From NCBI GenBank assembly GCA_037102815.1, contig BTPP01000002.1, positions 5,828,001-5,892,000 of the forward strand: DNA of 64,000 bases, written 5' to 3'. This stretch comes from Neurospora intermedia (taxonomy: Eukaryota; Ascomycota; Sordariomycetes; Sordariales; Sordariaceae). Position numbers and translations under genes: made by a program. This document shows positions 46,954 through 57,950 of this stretch, one piece after another. The notes beneath the pieces are model-generated. The model had not been told where the DNA came from and ran no database searches. It saw nothing but the letters and a program-made list of their open reading frames with translations. Numbering within the stretch: the first letter of the stretch is position 1; every line of letters begins with the position of its first letter.

Positions 46954-47586
46954 CTTGACGGTTTGCGGTTGCTTAAGCTGGCGGCGGTGTTGATTACGTA
47001 TGGATTGTTTGTTCGCAGGATGTCAGAATTGTTTTCGTTGCGAGATTGTGATGATATCTTGGTCGCTGGATTTTGCTTTGGGTATCGCAAGAAAATATTG
47101 TTTGCGAGTTGCTTGAAGTTGTGGTCGTTTGACGTTGTTGAGGAATGGAAGATGGAAGTGGAAGTGCAAGGGAAGCTCCCACAAGTCAAGTCAAGGCTCC
47201 AAGCAGCTTCCGCGTTCACTGCCCAGCCGCTGTTGTCGCAGGCGGGCGGCAGGGCTGTTGTCACTGGACGGCGGCGGCGGCGGCGGCGGCGGTACGTACC
47301 CCAGACAGACGCTAAGTACTTAGGTAGTGGGGTGTCTGCCAGGCTCCCCGGTGTCCCGTCACTTGTCATGGTCATGGTCATTACAGGGTATTGCTGTATT
47401 ATGTAATTAACTCCGAAGTCGCTTCTTACACCCGACCTCTACGTATGTATCAACCTCTTCAAGAACCATGTCATGTCACAGTCACTCTTCACTTATGTAC
47501 ACACTCCCTCCGCCTTCATCTGAGATGGTCACTTGAAATGTCCGGCACATCCACGTTTTACCTCCTTAAATAACCCCTACTTCAAA
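46954..47586. other. Divergent promoter region between ump1 and the ABC ATPase gene
   Basis: A 633-bp spacer shared by the two divergent genes. It contains a (CGG)8 tract at 47269-47292. I did not find an obvious copy of the yeast Rpn4 site (GGTGGCAAA). Confidence 0.55.
47269..47292. repeat. Trinucleotide microsatellite (CGG)8
   Basis: Eight perfect CGG units in the spacer between ump1 and the ABC gene. Confidence 0.9.
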
Positions 47587-49668
47587 ATGCGCTTCCCACC
47601 ACCGGGGACCACTGTCCGTCCCCCCATAATACGCATCACCAACGGCACCTTTTACCGGCACCAACCTTCCTCCCACGGCCACGGCCACGGTCATGGCCAC
47701 CCCAACCCACCACTCTTCTCCAACCTCACCCTCGATATCCCCTCCCATCCGGCCTCCCCGCACAACTGGGCCATCCTCGGCCCCTCCCAATCCGGCAAGA
47801 CCAGCTTCCTGCAACTCCTCCGCGGCCAATACCTCTGCTTCCCGCCCACCGCTCGCTCCTTTCCCTATCTCTCCACCGAAGACGTCCCTGCTCGACTGAG
47901 AGGAAACCCAGCCAAGGCGATCCAGTATGTCGGGTTCGACGCCACTTCCACATCTGGGGGTCTAGGCGCAGCGGCATCCAGTTACATCTCTGCGCGGTAC
48001 GAAAGTCACAGGGAACAGACGGATTTCTCGGTAAAGGATTGGTTGTTGGGCAACACGGAACTCAACCCGACTTCGATGCCGGGGGATTACAAGGTGGACG
48101 AGAAGTTATTTGAACGGGTGGTTGTTGATTTACGGCTGGACACCCTGCTGGATCTTCCCGTCTCGTTTCTTTCGAACGGACAGGGCCGCAGGGCCAGGAT
48201 TGCGCGGGCACTGTTCACCGACCCGGAGGTCTTGTTGCTGGATGAACCCTTCATGGGCCTCGACCCGGCCACGGTCGCGGGCTTGAGTCCCTTGCTGCAA
48301 AGCCTAGCGGAGAAGAAGAGTCCGCGGCTGGTGCTGGCCGCGAGACCACAGGATCCCTTACCGGAGTGGATCACGCACTTGGTGTATCTGCGGACAGACA
48401 GCCAGGTGGGCGCCATGGGCGAGCGTGGGACTGTGTTGGATGGTTTGCGGGCCTACGTGCGCGGGGTTTGGAAGGGCGGGTTGTCTGAAGACGAAACAAT
48501 GCCTGTTCATGCTCTCATCGACATCGGCCGCACCTTGACCAAGGAAGGTGTCAAAGGGGAGGGACTAGCCGAGGCACTTACCCGCTCCCCGACCAACCAA
48601 GCACCCATCATCGACTCCGCCCCTGTTCCCGAGAAGACCGAAGAAGAAAAAGAACCTCTAGTCGAAATGTCCGGCGTCACCGTCCGCTACGGCTCCAAAA
48701 CCGTTCTCGGCAACTGGCCTTCAGGCCTGCACTGGACCGTCCGCCGCGGCTCCCGGTGGGGCGTCTTCGGTCCCAACGGCAGCGGCAAAACCACCATCGT
48801 CTCGCTACTCTGCTCCGACCACCCCCAGACTTACTCCCTCCCCATCAAACTCTTTGGGCGATCCCGCTTGCCTGAACCTGGATCCGGTCAACGCCCTTTA
48901 ACCTTCTGGGACATCCAATCGCGCGTCGGCCACTCCAGTCCCGAAATCCACCAGTACATGCCCCGCCGCTTGACCGTCCGCTCCGTTCTCGAGTCCGCAT
49001 GGGCCGACACGTTCAGCTCCGTCCCCAAACTCACCCCTGAAGCAGTTGAGAAAGTAGACGCTACTCTATCTTGGTTCGCACACGAACTTAACCCGTCCTT
49101 TGCTAAACGCTCGCACCACACTCCCGTTGAACTGGCTCAGACCGACAAAGACGAAACAAGTCTAAAGTGGGCAAAAGATTATCAATTCGGCGAATTACCC
49201 TTCTCTTCTCAACGGCTTCTCCTCTTTTTGCGCGCCATTGTCAAAAACCCCGATATCGTCGTTCTCGACGAGGCTTTCAGCGGGATGGACGATGCCGTCC
49301 GCGACAAATGCATGTTGTTTTTGATGCATGGCGAGAATAAGACTTTTGCTTCGTCGTCTTCTTCTTCTTCTTCTAATGCCTCTACTCCTACGACCAAGAC
49401 CAAGAATACGGGTCTATCGGTAGCTCCCGTGGAAGTAATAGATAGCGAACAAGCCAAGGCTGGCCAAGTCAGAGTGCACGGGTTGACGGACGAGCAGGCC
49501 TTGATTTGTATTAGTCATATCAAGGAGGAAGTGCCTGATTGCGTAAGGGAGTGGGTGTGTTTGCCGGAGGCGAGTAGTGGGCTGGAGGCGAGGTTTGGGA
49601 GGTTGGATGGCCCGTTGAGGTTGAGTGGGAGAAGGTGGGGGGAGGTTTGGGGGGTTAATGGGAATTGA
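47587..49668 (+). CDS. Soluble ABC-type ATPase with two nucleotide-binding domains (yeast YDR061W-like)
   Basis: A single exon encodes 693 residues from the ATG at 47587 (tcaaaATGcg). There are no membrane segments. Domain 1 has Walker A GPSQSGKT (65-72), signature LSNGQ (195-199) and Walker B VLLLDEP (215-221). Domain 2 has Walker A GPNGSGKT (395-402) and Walker B VVLDEAFSG (about 558-566), but its signature is degenerate (ELPFSSQRLL). A His-Gly repeat (HGHGHGHGH, 30-38) near the N-terminus may be a metal-binding or merely low-complexity tract. A Ser-rich tract lies near 590-600. The twin-domain layout without a transmembrane part resembles the poorly studied fungal YDR061W group and bacterial ModF-type proteins. 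The substrate and partner are unknown. The family has been proposed to act outside classical transport. Confidence 0.82.
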   Translation: MRFPPPGTTVRPPIIRITNGTFYRHQPSSHGHGHGHGHPNPPLFSNLTLDIPSHPASPHNWAILGPSQSGKTSFLQLLRGQYLCFPPTARSFPYLSTEDVPARLRGNPAKAIQYVGFDATSTSGGLGAAASSYISARYESHREQTDFSVKDWLLGNTELNPTSMPGDYKVDEKLFERVVVDLRLDTLLDLPVSFLSNGQGRRARIARALFTDPEVLLLDEPFMGLDPATVAGLSPLLQSLAEKKSPRLVLAARPQDPLPEWITHLVYLRTDSQVGAMGERGTVLDGLRAYVRGVWKGGLSEDETMPVHALIDIGRTLTKEGVKGEGLAEALTRSPTNQAPIIDSAPVPEKTEEEKEPLVEMSGVTVRYGSKTVLGNWPSGLHWTVRRGSRWGVFGPNGSGKTTIVSLLCSDHPQTYSLPIKLFGRSRLPEPGSGQRPLTFWDIQSRVGHSSPEIHQYMPRRLTVRSVLESAWADTFSSVPKLTPEAVEKVDATLSWFAHELNPSFAKRSHHTPVELAQTDKDETSLKWAKDYQFGELPFSSQRLLLFLRAIVKNPDIVVLDEAFSGMDDAVRDKCMLFLMHGENKTFASSSSSSSSNASTPTTKTKNTGLSVAPVEVIDSEQAKAGQVRVHGLTDEQALICISHIKEEVPDCVREWVCLPEASSGLEARFGRLDGPLRLSGRRWGEVWGVNGN

Positions 49669-50394
49669 GTCAATCAAGGTAACTAAGTTTAGACTTGGGG
49701 ATCTATATGGTGGAGATAAAGAAAACTAAGTAGGGATGTATAGACTTGGGCTGTTGAAAGTGATGTGAATGATTGGATGGGAGTGAGGAAGAATAAAAGT
49801 AACAACCCAATGTCAAGTTGTGTGTATTTGTTGTTTTGTAGGATGATTGATTGTCTAGTAGGGCTATGGTAGGGTTGAAAGCATGAACTGCTCTGCTCGT
49901 TGGGGATCAAGTTAACTTGAGGTATCATCGTGTCACTCCTGTCAGATAGGAGGTCTGTAATCACTTGAGAGAATTATTGCTCTTATTGAACGGAGACACT
50001 CTGATCAGACACGAGAATGTCGAGCAACACTGTCCGTACCGAATAGTGAAATGTGACAGTAAGTGGCAAGATATTAAATAATTGAAATCTATATAATTTT
50101 GAAACTTGCTTTTAGTAATAACTACAGCCTCTCAACCAATTCCCACGTCTAGAAAACCGAACCGCAATGAATAATCAAAATAAAAAATGATCATGACTTT
50201 CGTTAAGAGGTCGAGGTGAGATGAGGTGAGGTGAGATGAAGGTATGTATGTAGGTAACAGTCCCGAGAAATAACAACAACCACCACCAAGTAGCTCAAGT
50301 CAAGAAGGAAACGCTCGCTTTCCCGCTCAGCTCCAAACGTCCTTGCGTTTCTTATTGTGCCAAAAACAGCAAAAAGGAATCAATAGTAGTTGGC
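49669..50394. other. Convergent 3' region of the ABC gene and nde-1
   Basis: 0.73 kb with a mildly AT-rich patch (50060-50130) and AGGTGAGATG-type repeats near 50214-50240. No gene is visible. Confidence 0.55.
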
Positions 50395-52486
50395 TTAGAA
50401 GCTCATCAAATCTGCATTCACCTCGTTAGCAAACACATTCTCTTTCCACACACACACACGGAAACAGATCAAAAGACTTACCGCGTCCAAACAACGCTCT
50501 CTTGCCCCAGTCCATGGCCATGAGAACCCTCGTCCGCAAACTCACGCTCTGCGTAAAGTAAATGCTCCTCCACGCATAAACGGCCCACAAGCCTCCGGAA
50601 AAGTTCCATCCATCTCCCCAGTCAAACACGGCGCTGTTGCCAATATACGCCAAACTGCCCAAATGCCTGTACTCAAACGCCTTGTACACGGCCGCATCCA
50701 GATCGCCCTCGTGAATCTCATTCGCCGACAGCCCCGGCGCCGCGCGCGCAAGCTTGTTGAACTTGTGCGCTAGGTACTGCCCTTGCTGGTGGGCACGCTG
50801 CGCGGTGGCGGGGAGGGAGGTGAGCTTGCTATCGATCTGCTTCAGCAGCTCGCGCAGCTCGCCAAAGTCGAGGGTGCCGTTCTGGTCCTTGTCGTATTCC
50901 TCAAAGAGCTTGTCGAGTCGCTTCAAGTGAGCCGTGGCTTGCGGGAAGCGCTTCTTGATCTGCTGCGCGACGTCGCGCCAGTCCGAGAAGTGCAGCTCGA
51001 GGCTTTCCGGGTCCTTGCCGTGCTTCCAGGCGAGGTTGCGGAGGAAGGTGATGATGTGGTCGGCGACGTTGTTCTGGATCGTGGAGCAGTCGCCAATGGC
51101 GTACACGTCACCCAGGGGCGTGCCGTTGAGACGCAGGTGCGTGTCGGTCTCGAGGGCGTGTCGGTTCGTTTGGGCGGGACCGAGTTGGCGCGAGATGCGC
51201 TTGCAGAATTCGGCTTGCGAGACGCCCGTCGACCAGAGGCAGAAGCCCATGGGGAGCTCCTTGGTCACGGTGGTCTTGCCGTCGGGGCCCAGCTGTGTGA
51301 AGAGGATGGACTCGGGGCGGACTTCGGCTACGCGGGAGTTGACGAGCACGTCGACCTGGTCGCGCGAAAAGCGGTCTTCGGCGTACTTGGAGACGGCCTC
51401 ATCGTACGTGTTGAGGATGTGGTCGCGGGATTGGATGAGGTGGACGGAGATCTCGTTGCGCAGGAGACGCGGGAAGTGGAGGGTCAGGTCCTCGTTGAGA
51501 AGGTCGAAGAGCTCGGCGGCGAACTCAACACCGGTGGGACCGCCGCCGCAGACGACAAAGGACAACAGACGCTTGCGCTCCTCGTCCGAGGTGGTGGGCA
51601 GGCAGGAGAGCTCGAGGTTTTGGATAATCTTGTTGCGGATCTGACGGGCGTCGTTGATGTCTTTGAGGAAGTGGCAGTTCTCCAGACCCTTGACGCCGTG
51701 AGGGTTGGTCGTGGAGCCAACGGCAATGACGAGCTTGTCGTAAGGAACGTAGAAGCGTACTTCGTTGCCACGGGGGTCCTTTTGAGATACCTCGACCAGG
51801 CGGGAGGAGAAGTCGACATCTTCGGCGGCGGCACGGATATAGTGGCCCTTAACTCGGTCGATGATGTTGCGGATGGGCTCTACCAAGGACTTGAGCTCGA
51901 GGGTTCCCACGGTGGCTGAGGGCAGCATGGGCGTGAAGAGGAAGTAGTTGGCCGGGGAGACGACGGTGACATGGTAGTCATCGGGGTTGAGCTCCTTGAG
52001 AAGCGCAACACTGCCCCAGCCGCCACCCAAGATGACCAGCCTGGGTTTCTCCTTGTGTTTCTTTTTCTCTTCGCTGTCGTCGTCGTCGAGGAAGATTTCG
52101 AGGATGGGTAGGTTCTTGGGACCTCCGCGACGAGGGTTCAGGGCGAGCTTGGGGACAGTAATGTCGCCCTGGTTTGTCGCGTGGGAGCTGTAGGTTGAGG
52201 CATCGTAAAGGAAGAAGGCGACGAAGCTGAGGCCGACGAACGCGATGGAGCTGCCGAACCAAGCAGCGGTGCGGTAGCCAAAGTTGAGGAGTCGTGACTG
52301 GGTTCGCGGTAGTGGTCTGCCCGACAATTGGCGTTGGCTGATGAGGGAGAGCTTCTCGGGGCGGCGTAATTGTAGACTCTTTGGTAGGGTGAACAGGTGT
52401 CGCGTTGCTGTCGTCGAGGTCAAAGTCAAAGTTCGAGGAGCTGTAGGAAGGCCAGAAGCCCGCGCCACTCGATATGTGCGCAGCAT
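50395..52486 (-). CDS. nde-1: External calcium-dependent NADPH dehydrogenase of mitochondria (NDE1)
   Basis: The exons are 52486-50482 and 50411-50395, giving 673 residues. The 70-nt intron (GTAAGT...TGCAG) adds a 17-nt last exon encoding the end of DLMSF. A basic, hydroxylated presequence (about 1-65) is followed by one membrane helix (WFGSSIAFVGLSFVAFFLY, 76-94). The FAD-binding GGGWGS is at 154-159 and the second dinucleotide site CGGGPTG at 313-319. An EF-hand loop (Asp532-x-Asp534-x-Asn536-Gly537...Glu543) is inserted in the C-terminal half. Residue 352, at the end of the second beta strand of the nucleotide site, is Gln (HLIQSR) where NADH-type enzymes have Glu, which fits NADPH use. 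The enzyme faces the intermembrane space, oxidises cytosolic NADPH and reduces ubiquinone without proton pumping. The length and EF-hand match N. crassa NDE1 as I recall it. Confidence 0.95.
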
Positions 52487-53690
52487 TGTTTTGCCGTATG
52501 GGAGTTCAGTCGGCTGCGGTGTGTTGCTGGCTGTCGGTTGTCTGTTGTTTACTTTTTGCTGCTGCTGCTGCTGTGCTGCTTTGGTATGACGTCAATACCT
52601 AGCCAAGGCAGCGTGTGATAAGGTCCGAGCGGGCGCTTGGTGTTAGGTGGTGTTGCGGTGTCAGTGTGTTTAATGTTAGTGCAGCCAGCAAAGAAAGAAG
52701 GCTCAGCTTTGAGGGGAAAAAGAAAAAAGTCAAAGAACTGAAGAAGTAAGTAATGATTTACATGGAAGTCAGCCCGTTTGTATATGTTTTTCGGGGAATT
52801 TCTTTCAGGAACTGACGTCGGGTCTTGTCTTATCTTCGTCGCATTCCGCTTGATTGTCCGTTCCGAGTAAGGTAGTGATGATCTGGCTGGGGGCCCAACT
52901 AACAGCGGGACGCCCCTGTTGTGCCCTGCTATGCCCCTGTCACTCCCCGTCACTGCCCTGAACATGCACCCTGCATTCAGTTTAGTCCAAGACTGGTGTG
53001 CTTGTTAGCTCAAGACCTCGAGTCAACTTCCTTGGGCGGTTTATATCAAACAGTCCATAATTAAAGTGTGATCCTACCTTGAGTATGCTCTTGCCGAGAT
53101 TCAGGATACTATACATATTGAACTTTATTAATAGCCCACTGAATCGTAAGGGTCCTAGCCATCTCGTTTCGTCCTCATGGGGCTCGGACAGATCCGGGAT
53201 AGCTCTCGTATAGTATTTCAGCTGAAGAGTACCGAGCTAACAGACTAACCAGCATTGGCTTGTCTCCCGAAACCGGCGGACCCGAACCTGCTTCGAGTTC
53301 GTCCAATGTCAAACGGGTTAGGGTTGACATCAGAATATTCCAGATATCAGGGGCTACCCGTTGACCCCCTTCCTCCTCAACGGGTAACAGAGTTGACCAC
53401 CACAATAGAACCAACACCTGGTCCGTCTTCCATAGCATTTTCCGAAAGTTTCCGAAGTAATTTATAGAGAAAGGTCCATCGTAGTGTAAAGCAAGAGGAT
53501 GATCTCGCTGTCATATCCACTACACTAGTACCAAGATCATCAACCTTAACAGAACAGCCTGCTAGACTCCATCCATTCCATATACGCCAGATCCATGCTA
53601 CAACAACAACACCTAGTATGTGAAAAAAAGAACTATGCAAACAACTTCCATCAATGACCATCACCATCTCTTCTTCTTCTTCTTCTTCTT
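52487..53690. other. nde-1 promoter and urk1 3' region
   Basis: 1.2 kb with a CTG repeat (52558-52572) just upstream of nde-1 and a CTT repeat (53671-53690) at the urk1 3' end. No gene is visible. Confidence 0.55.
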
Positions 53691-55543
53691 TTAACACCTG
53701 AAATACCTCTTTTCCACCCACCGCTCCTCCACATCCTGAATCACATTCCCCACCACCACCGTCACCTCCGGAAACACCGTCGTCAGCCTATGCAGTCCCA
53801 ACCTGCCCGCGCTATACGTCGCCAGCACAATCCGGTCCATCTTGACACCATGATCCACCAGGACCTGCACCGCCATCAGCGCCGATCCGCCACTGCTCAT
53901 CTGCGCATCCAGCAGCAACACCGCCTCGTGCTGGTCAATGTCCTTGGGCAGCGCCAGGTAATGCAGTTCCGGCTCGCCCGTGCGCATATTACTCTGGATC
54001 AGCACCCGGCCCGTCTTGCAGTCGGGCAGCACCCGTTTGAGTCCAGCCTCTAGAGCGGCGCCGCCTCGCAGGACGACCACGGCCGAGACTTGGCCCCGCG
54101 GTCGGAGACCGGCGTATTCGCGGTTGAGCGGCGTCGTGATGGTGGTGGACGCAAAGGGGATGTTATCCATGGCCTTTTCGATCAGCAGGGTGGTGAAGCG
54201 GTTGAAGTAAAAGATAAAGTCCTCCTTGGACGTGTCGATGTCGTGGATGAGCGTGTTCATGCCCCGCAGCTGCGCGGTTTGCTCGAGCTGGACGACTTTG
54301 TTGGATAAGGGCTGGTGGCGCGCTTGCGATTCCAAACGGGTCAGAGCGGCGCGGTGGCGTTTGGACTTTTCGAGCAGTTTTTGTTGGATGAATTGGGTAA
54401 CCATGGCTACAAGTGTGGCGGGTGTTAGCACGTCTGACCGACTGGCTGACTAACTGACTGACTGATACAAATAGGGGTTTCCAAGTTGGACTAGACTTAC
54501 TCATAGCCACGTGGTTCTCGACACCGCGGGGGACGATGATGTCGGCCACCTTTCTTTGGGGGTCGACGAACTGGGCCTGTGTTAGTGATGTTTTTCATGC
54601 TCGTAAAAAGGGGGATTCAAATGCTTACCTTTTCAAAGTTGGGCTTGACATAGTTGAACCATTGCTTGATGATACCATCAACGTCGCGACCCCGATCCTT
54701 CACATCACGCAAAACTGGGGTACTCTGTTAGAACATGAACGATCGACCACCAAGTGTCAACGGGAAACCCACTTCTTCGGGAAAGACAAGTGTCGGCATC
54801 AGCCTCACAGAAAATCTGCAGTAATATGGTTAGCATCACATGTGTTAACTACACCTGGCCAAGTTGTAAGGAGACGTACCTTCATATCCAGCAGCTCAAG
54901 AACTCTAGGATCGTAGAGAGCAAAGATACCCTCAAGAATGAGGACGTGTGGCGAGTAAATGGCGGTAGTCCGGTCGAGACGAGCATGTTTCTCAAACGAG
55001 TAAACCGGAATCTCTGCGCGCTTGCTACATTGACAGATACAATGAGCCCACTTTCACTTTATGTTACTTCCTCACTCAACATTGAGAGTGAAAACTTACC
55101 CAGCCTTGAGATCCTGCAACCGATCTACCAGGACATCAAAGTCCAGTGCCTAGACATGTTGCACTGTTTTAGGACATATCTTCTTCAAGACTACAACCCA
55201 GTGACACATGACAATGACAATGACTTACCTCGGGCGAATCAAAATCATACTCATTCATAAACGCCTTCCTGCTCGACTCGGCATCCAAGCTCTTGTAGAA
55301 CGAGTCGATGGACAAAATCACCACCCACGGCAGGTTCAACTTCTTCACAATCGCCTGCGACAGCGTCGACTTGCCCGACCCCGAACTACCAGCGATGCCG
55401 ATGATGCTGACATCGGCCCACGGAGGAGCATAGTGCGCCCGCTTGGCAATGGTGCTGTCGGGGTTCTCGACCACGCGCACGTCGAGGCCCTTGATGCCGT
55501 CTGTGAGGCTGTCGACGAGGTCGCGGGGGGTGTCGCCGCGCAT
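53691..55543 (-). CDS. urk1: Uridine kinase with C-terminal uracil phosphoribosyltransferase-like domain
   Basis: There are seven exons: 55543-55229, 55149-55100, 55024-54880, 54815-54773, 54714-54629, 54570-54501 and 54406-53691. They give 474 residues and all junctions close in frame. The kinase half has the P-loop GSSGSGKS (52-59), FYKSLDAES, YDFDSPEALDFD, VYSFEKHARLDRT, LILEGIFALYD, RDVKDRGRD and IIVPRGVENHVA. These are the blocks of uridine/cytidine kinases that salvage pyrimidine nucleosides to UMP/CMP. The C-terminal half resembles UPRT (GLRPRGQVSAVVVLRGG), but its PRPP loop reads DAQMSSGGSA (403-412) in place of the catalytic DPMLATGG type. It is therefore probably regulatory or structural, as in other fusion uridine kinases. 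Seven exons make it the most intron-rich gene of the window. Splice sites are canonical throughout. Confidence 0.93.
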
Positions 55544-57045
55544 GGTTGGTGAATTTGTTGATTGGTTGGGTACCTGAAAGAAAGAGATGTTGTAGAGCAG
55601 GTAGGGATGCGACAGGTACAGATAGATGTGTACCCGAGATTCGGTAACGGCAACGGGAGGACGGGAGGACGGGTATGTTGTGTTTCCCTCAGGAAGCGTT
55701 GAATTGGTTGGTTGGTTGGTTGATGCCGTACAGGAATATGGCTGTTTCGGTGGGAGATGTAGTGTAGGTTGTATAGATTGTATAGTGTTTAGATAAGGGT
55801 GGAATGTAGCAATGTATAGATAGGTAGGTTTTATACTATCTCCAAGGGGTTTCGTTGATGATGATGTGTTGTGTTATCGTCTAGTGTCACCCCATCAACA
55901 TCATTGGTTGCCTTTCTCTTGGGAGTTCAGGGTCCTTTGAAAGGATAAGAGTTCCACTTCGGCCGCCGGTTCGAGGAGATCCGACGGGACTGATCGATGC
56001 AAGGCGGAAAAGGAGGCGGTGTTCCTGGTGAGAAAATGCGGTCACTGCAGGTCTTTTCCAAAACAAGAAAAGAAAGCAGAATGACAACTGGAGGAGAAAG
56101 TGAAACCTTGGGACTGGAGGGTTGATGATGATGGTGATGAAGGGGGTGGGCTTCTAGACCTTTTTTGAGAACAAAAATGCAGGTGCACGATCCACGAGTC
56201 GAGTCGAGTCCGGACGAAACACGCGACACCACTTGGCGGCTGCTAAAAAAGAAAGCTTTCACACTCCAAAAACCCTCACACGACACACACCCACCCACGG
56301 GCATCCAAAAAATGCAAATGTTTTTCTGACCCAACGTTCTGGACTGCTGCCATCCACCGTGACCCCTCCCAACCCACTGGCACTGGACCAAGGACCCCAC
56401 GATATCAAAGAAGCTGGACATGCCGCCCGATGTCACCCCAAGACAAGGCTGTCCCCTCTTGTCCACATGCTGCTTATCAACCAATCACCCTCGTGCACCA
56501 GGCAACCTTGCTGTGGCTTGACATCCATCCAATCTCAAGGAGGCGACAGTGATTCGTCAATATGCGCCACATGGCAAGGCCTCGTTGCGACACGTGCAAG
56601 TGCACACCGCTTCGGGGTTAGGGTTCGGATATATTCTCACTCGAAACGAACGTAAACATGTCTACGGCAAAAGAGCGAGAGCTGACCGGACTGGCAACAA
56701 TCACAATCACAATGTACATAGCCAAAAAGATGTATAAAGCGAAAGGGAAAAGATGAGAAAAAAAACATACAACACCAGGGATTCGCTGGTCGTCACCGAC
56801 CCAACTACTAGTCTGGCCCTCACTGGCTTATCTATGGGAGAGCGGACGGGATCCCGAGTTTTCCAGTGGGTATGGTCGTATGTGATTATTTGCTTCCATT
56901 CTACTACCTATAAGCTAGCATCAAGCTACTAAGCTGCCCAATACACGATTTGCACCAGCAACGTAACTCGATGGCCATCAGTGAATCCAACCCGATCTGA
57001 TGCAGGCTGTCCTCACCACGCAGTCCCACGACGGATAGACCGATT
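55544..57045. other. Upstream region of urk1
   Basis: 1.5 kb between the SDR stop and the urk1 ATG. There is a GGTTGGTT repeat near 55705-55722 and AC-rich sequence at 56270-56300. No supportable gene is visible. Confidence 0.55.
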
Positions 57046-57950
57046 CTACCACGGACTAACCCCGTACACACCAACCACCTTTCCAGCATCGACATTCTTC
57101 TCACCCTTTATAACCGCTGCCACTCGGTCTCCCCCATCAGTCGGTTCCGCCGCCCCTCTGTTCCTCAGCGACGCAGCATCACCCGTAAAGTTGGTCGCGC
57201 ACAGTCCAGGATCCGCACCAATGACGAGAACCCCTTCCGGCTTGAGTCTGGCAGAGTACTACACCAGGGGGAAAGTTAACCACCCGTGACTGAGACTTTG
57301 AGTACCTAAAAAAGGAGGAAACTGACCATAGTCATAAGCATATTCAACGCCGCCTTACTAGTGCGATACTCGGTTCCGTGCGGGCTGTAGTACGGAGACG
57401 CCGGGTCCGCCGCGTGGGTGATGGATCCCATGCTTGAACTGACAAAGACCAAGCGCGGCGGCCTGTGTTCCGCCTTGCGCAGCAGGTTGAGAAACGCCTC
57501 AGTCACAGCCAGGGCGCCGACCACGTTGGTCTCGAGGACCCGCCGGAGTGCCTGGGCCGTGGGCGGGCTGGCTGTTGAGATGATGCCTGCGTTGTTCACT
57601 AGTACGTCGAGTCTGCCGAAGTCGGCTGCCACATGCTCGACTGCGGCTGCGATGGACGCTTCATCCGTCACGTCTAGAGGTACCGAGGAGGCGGTGCCCT
57701 TTGGTGTCTTTATGCCATCGCCGGCTCCAGCTTGTAGCAGGGTTTGAGCTGCCGCCTCACCTTTGCTGATGTCGCGGCTGCCGAGAATGACGTGGTAGTC
57801 GGCTGAGGAGTGAACTAGACTTTTGGCTGTCTCGTAGCCGATTCCTTGGTTTGCGCCTGACCTGGAGGTTTTAGTCTGGTGGTTCACTCAGGTAGCCAAA
57901 TGGTCTCTCGTACCGGTGATCAAGACAATTATCTTTTCGGAATGAGACAT
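57046..57950 (-). CDS. Short-chain dehydrogenase/reductase (SDR), classical type
   Basis: The three exons are 57950-57914, 57856-57327 and 57258-57046, giving 259 residues. The introns are GTACGA...GTCAG (phase 1) and GTCAGT...TGTAG (phase 0). The sequence starts MSHSEKIIVLITG-ANQGIGYETA. The TGxxxGxG cofactor motif spans residues 12-19, then come NNAG and the catalytic set Ser153 or Ser154, Tyr176 and Lys180 (YRTSK). The last exon supplies the conserved EGVLVIGADPGLCATNFTG segment, which confirms the second splice. Such enzymes oxidise or reduce small alcohols and ketones with NAD(P)H in the cytosol. The GSRD after the second strand suggests NADP(H). The substrate cannot be told. The gene lies 630 bp downstream of, and on the same strand as, the HET-domain gene, but nothing shows co-regulation. 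Confidence 0.85.

Noticed and set aside
49317-49400. TCT/Ser repeat in the ABC gene as a frameshift or insertion
   Set aside because: The frame continues normally to a conserved-looking C-terminus. It is a low-complexity in-frame tract.
50783-51919. 378-codon plus-strand frame opposite nde-1, and 331-codon minus frame opposite nop53 (30018-29023)
   Set aside because: Both are antisense shadows of strongly codon-biased genes, with no independent protein features.
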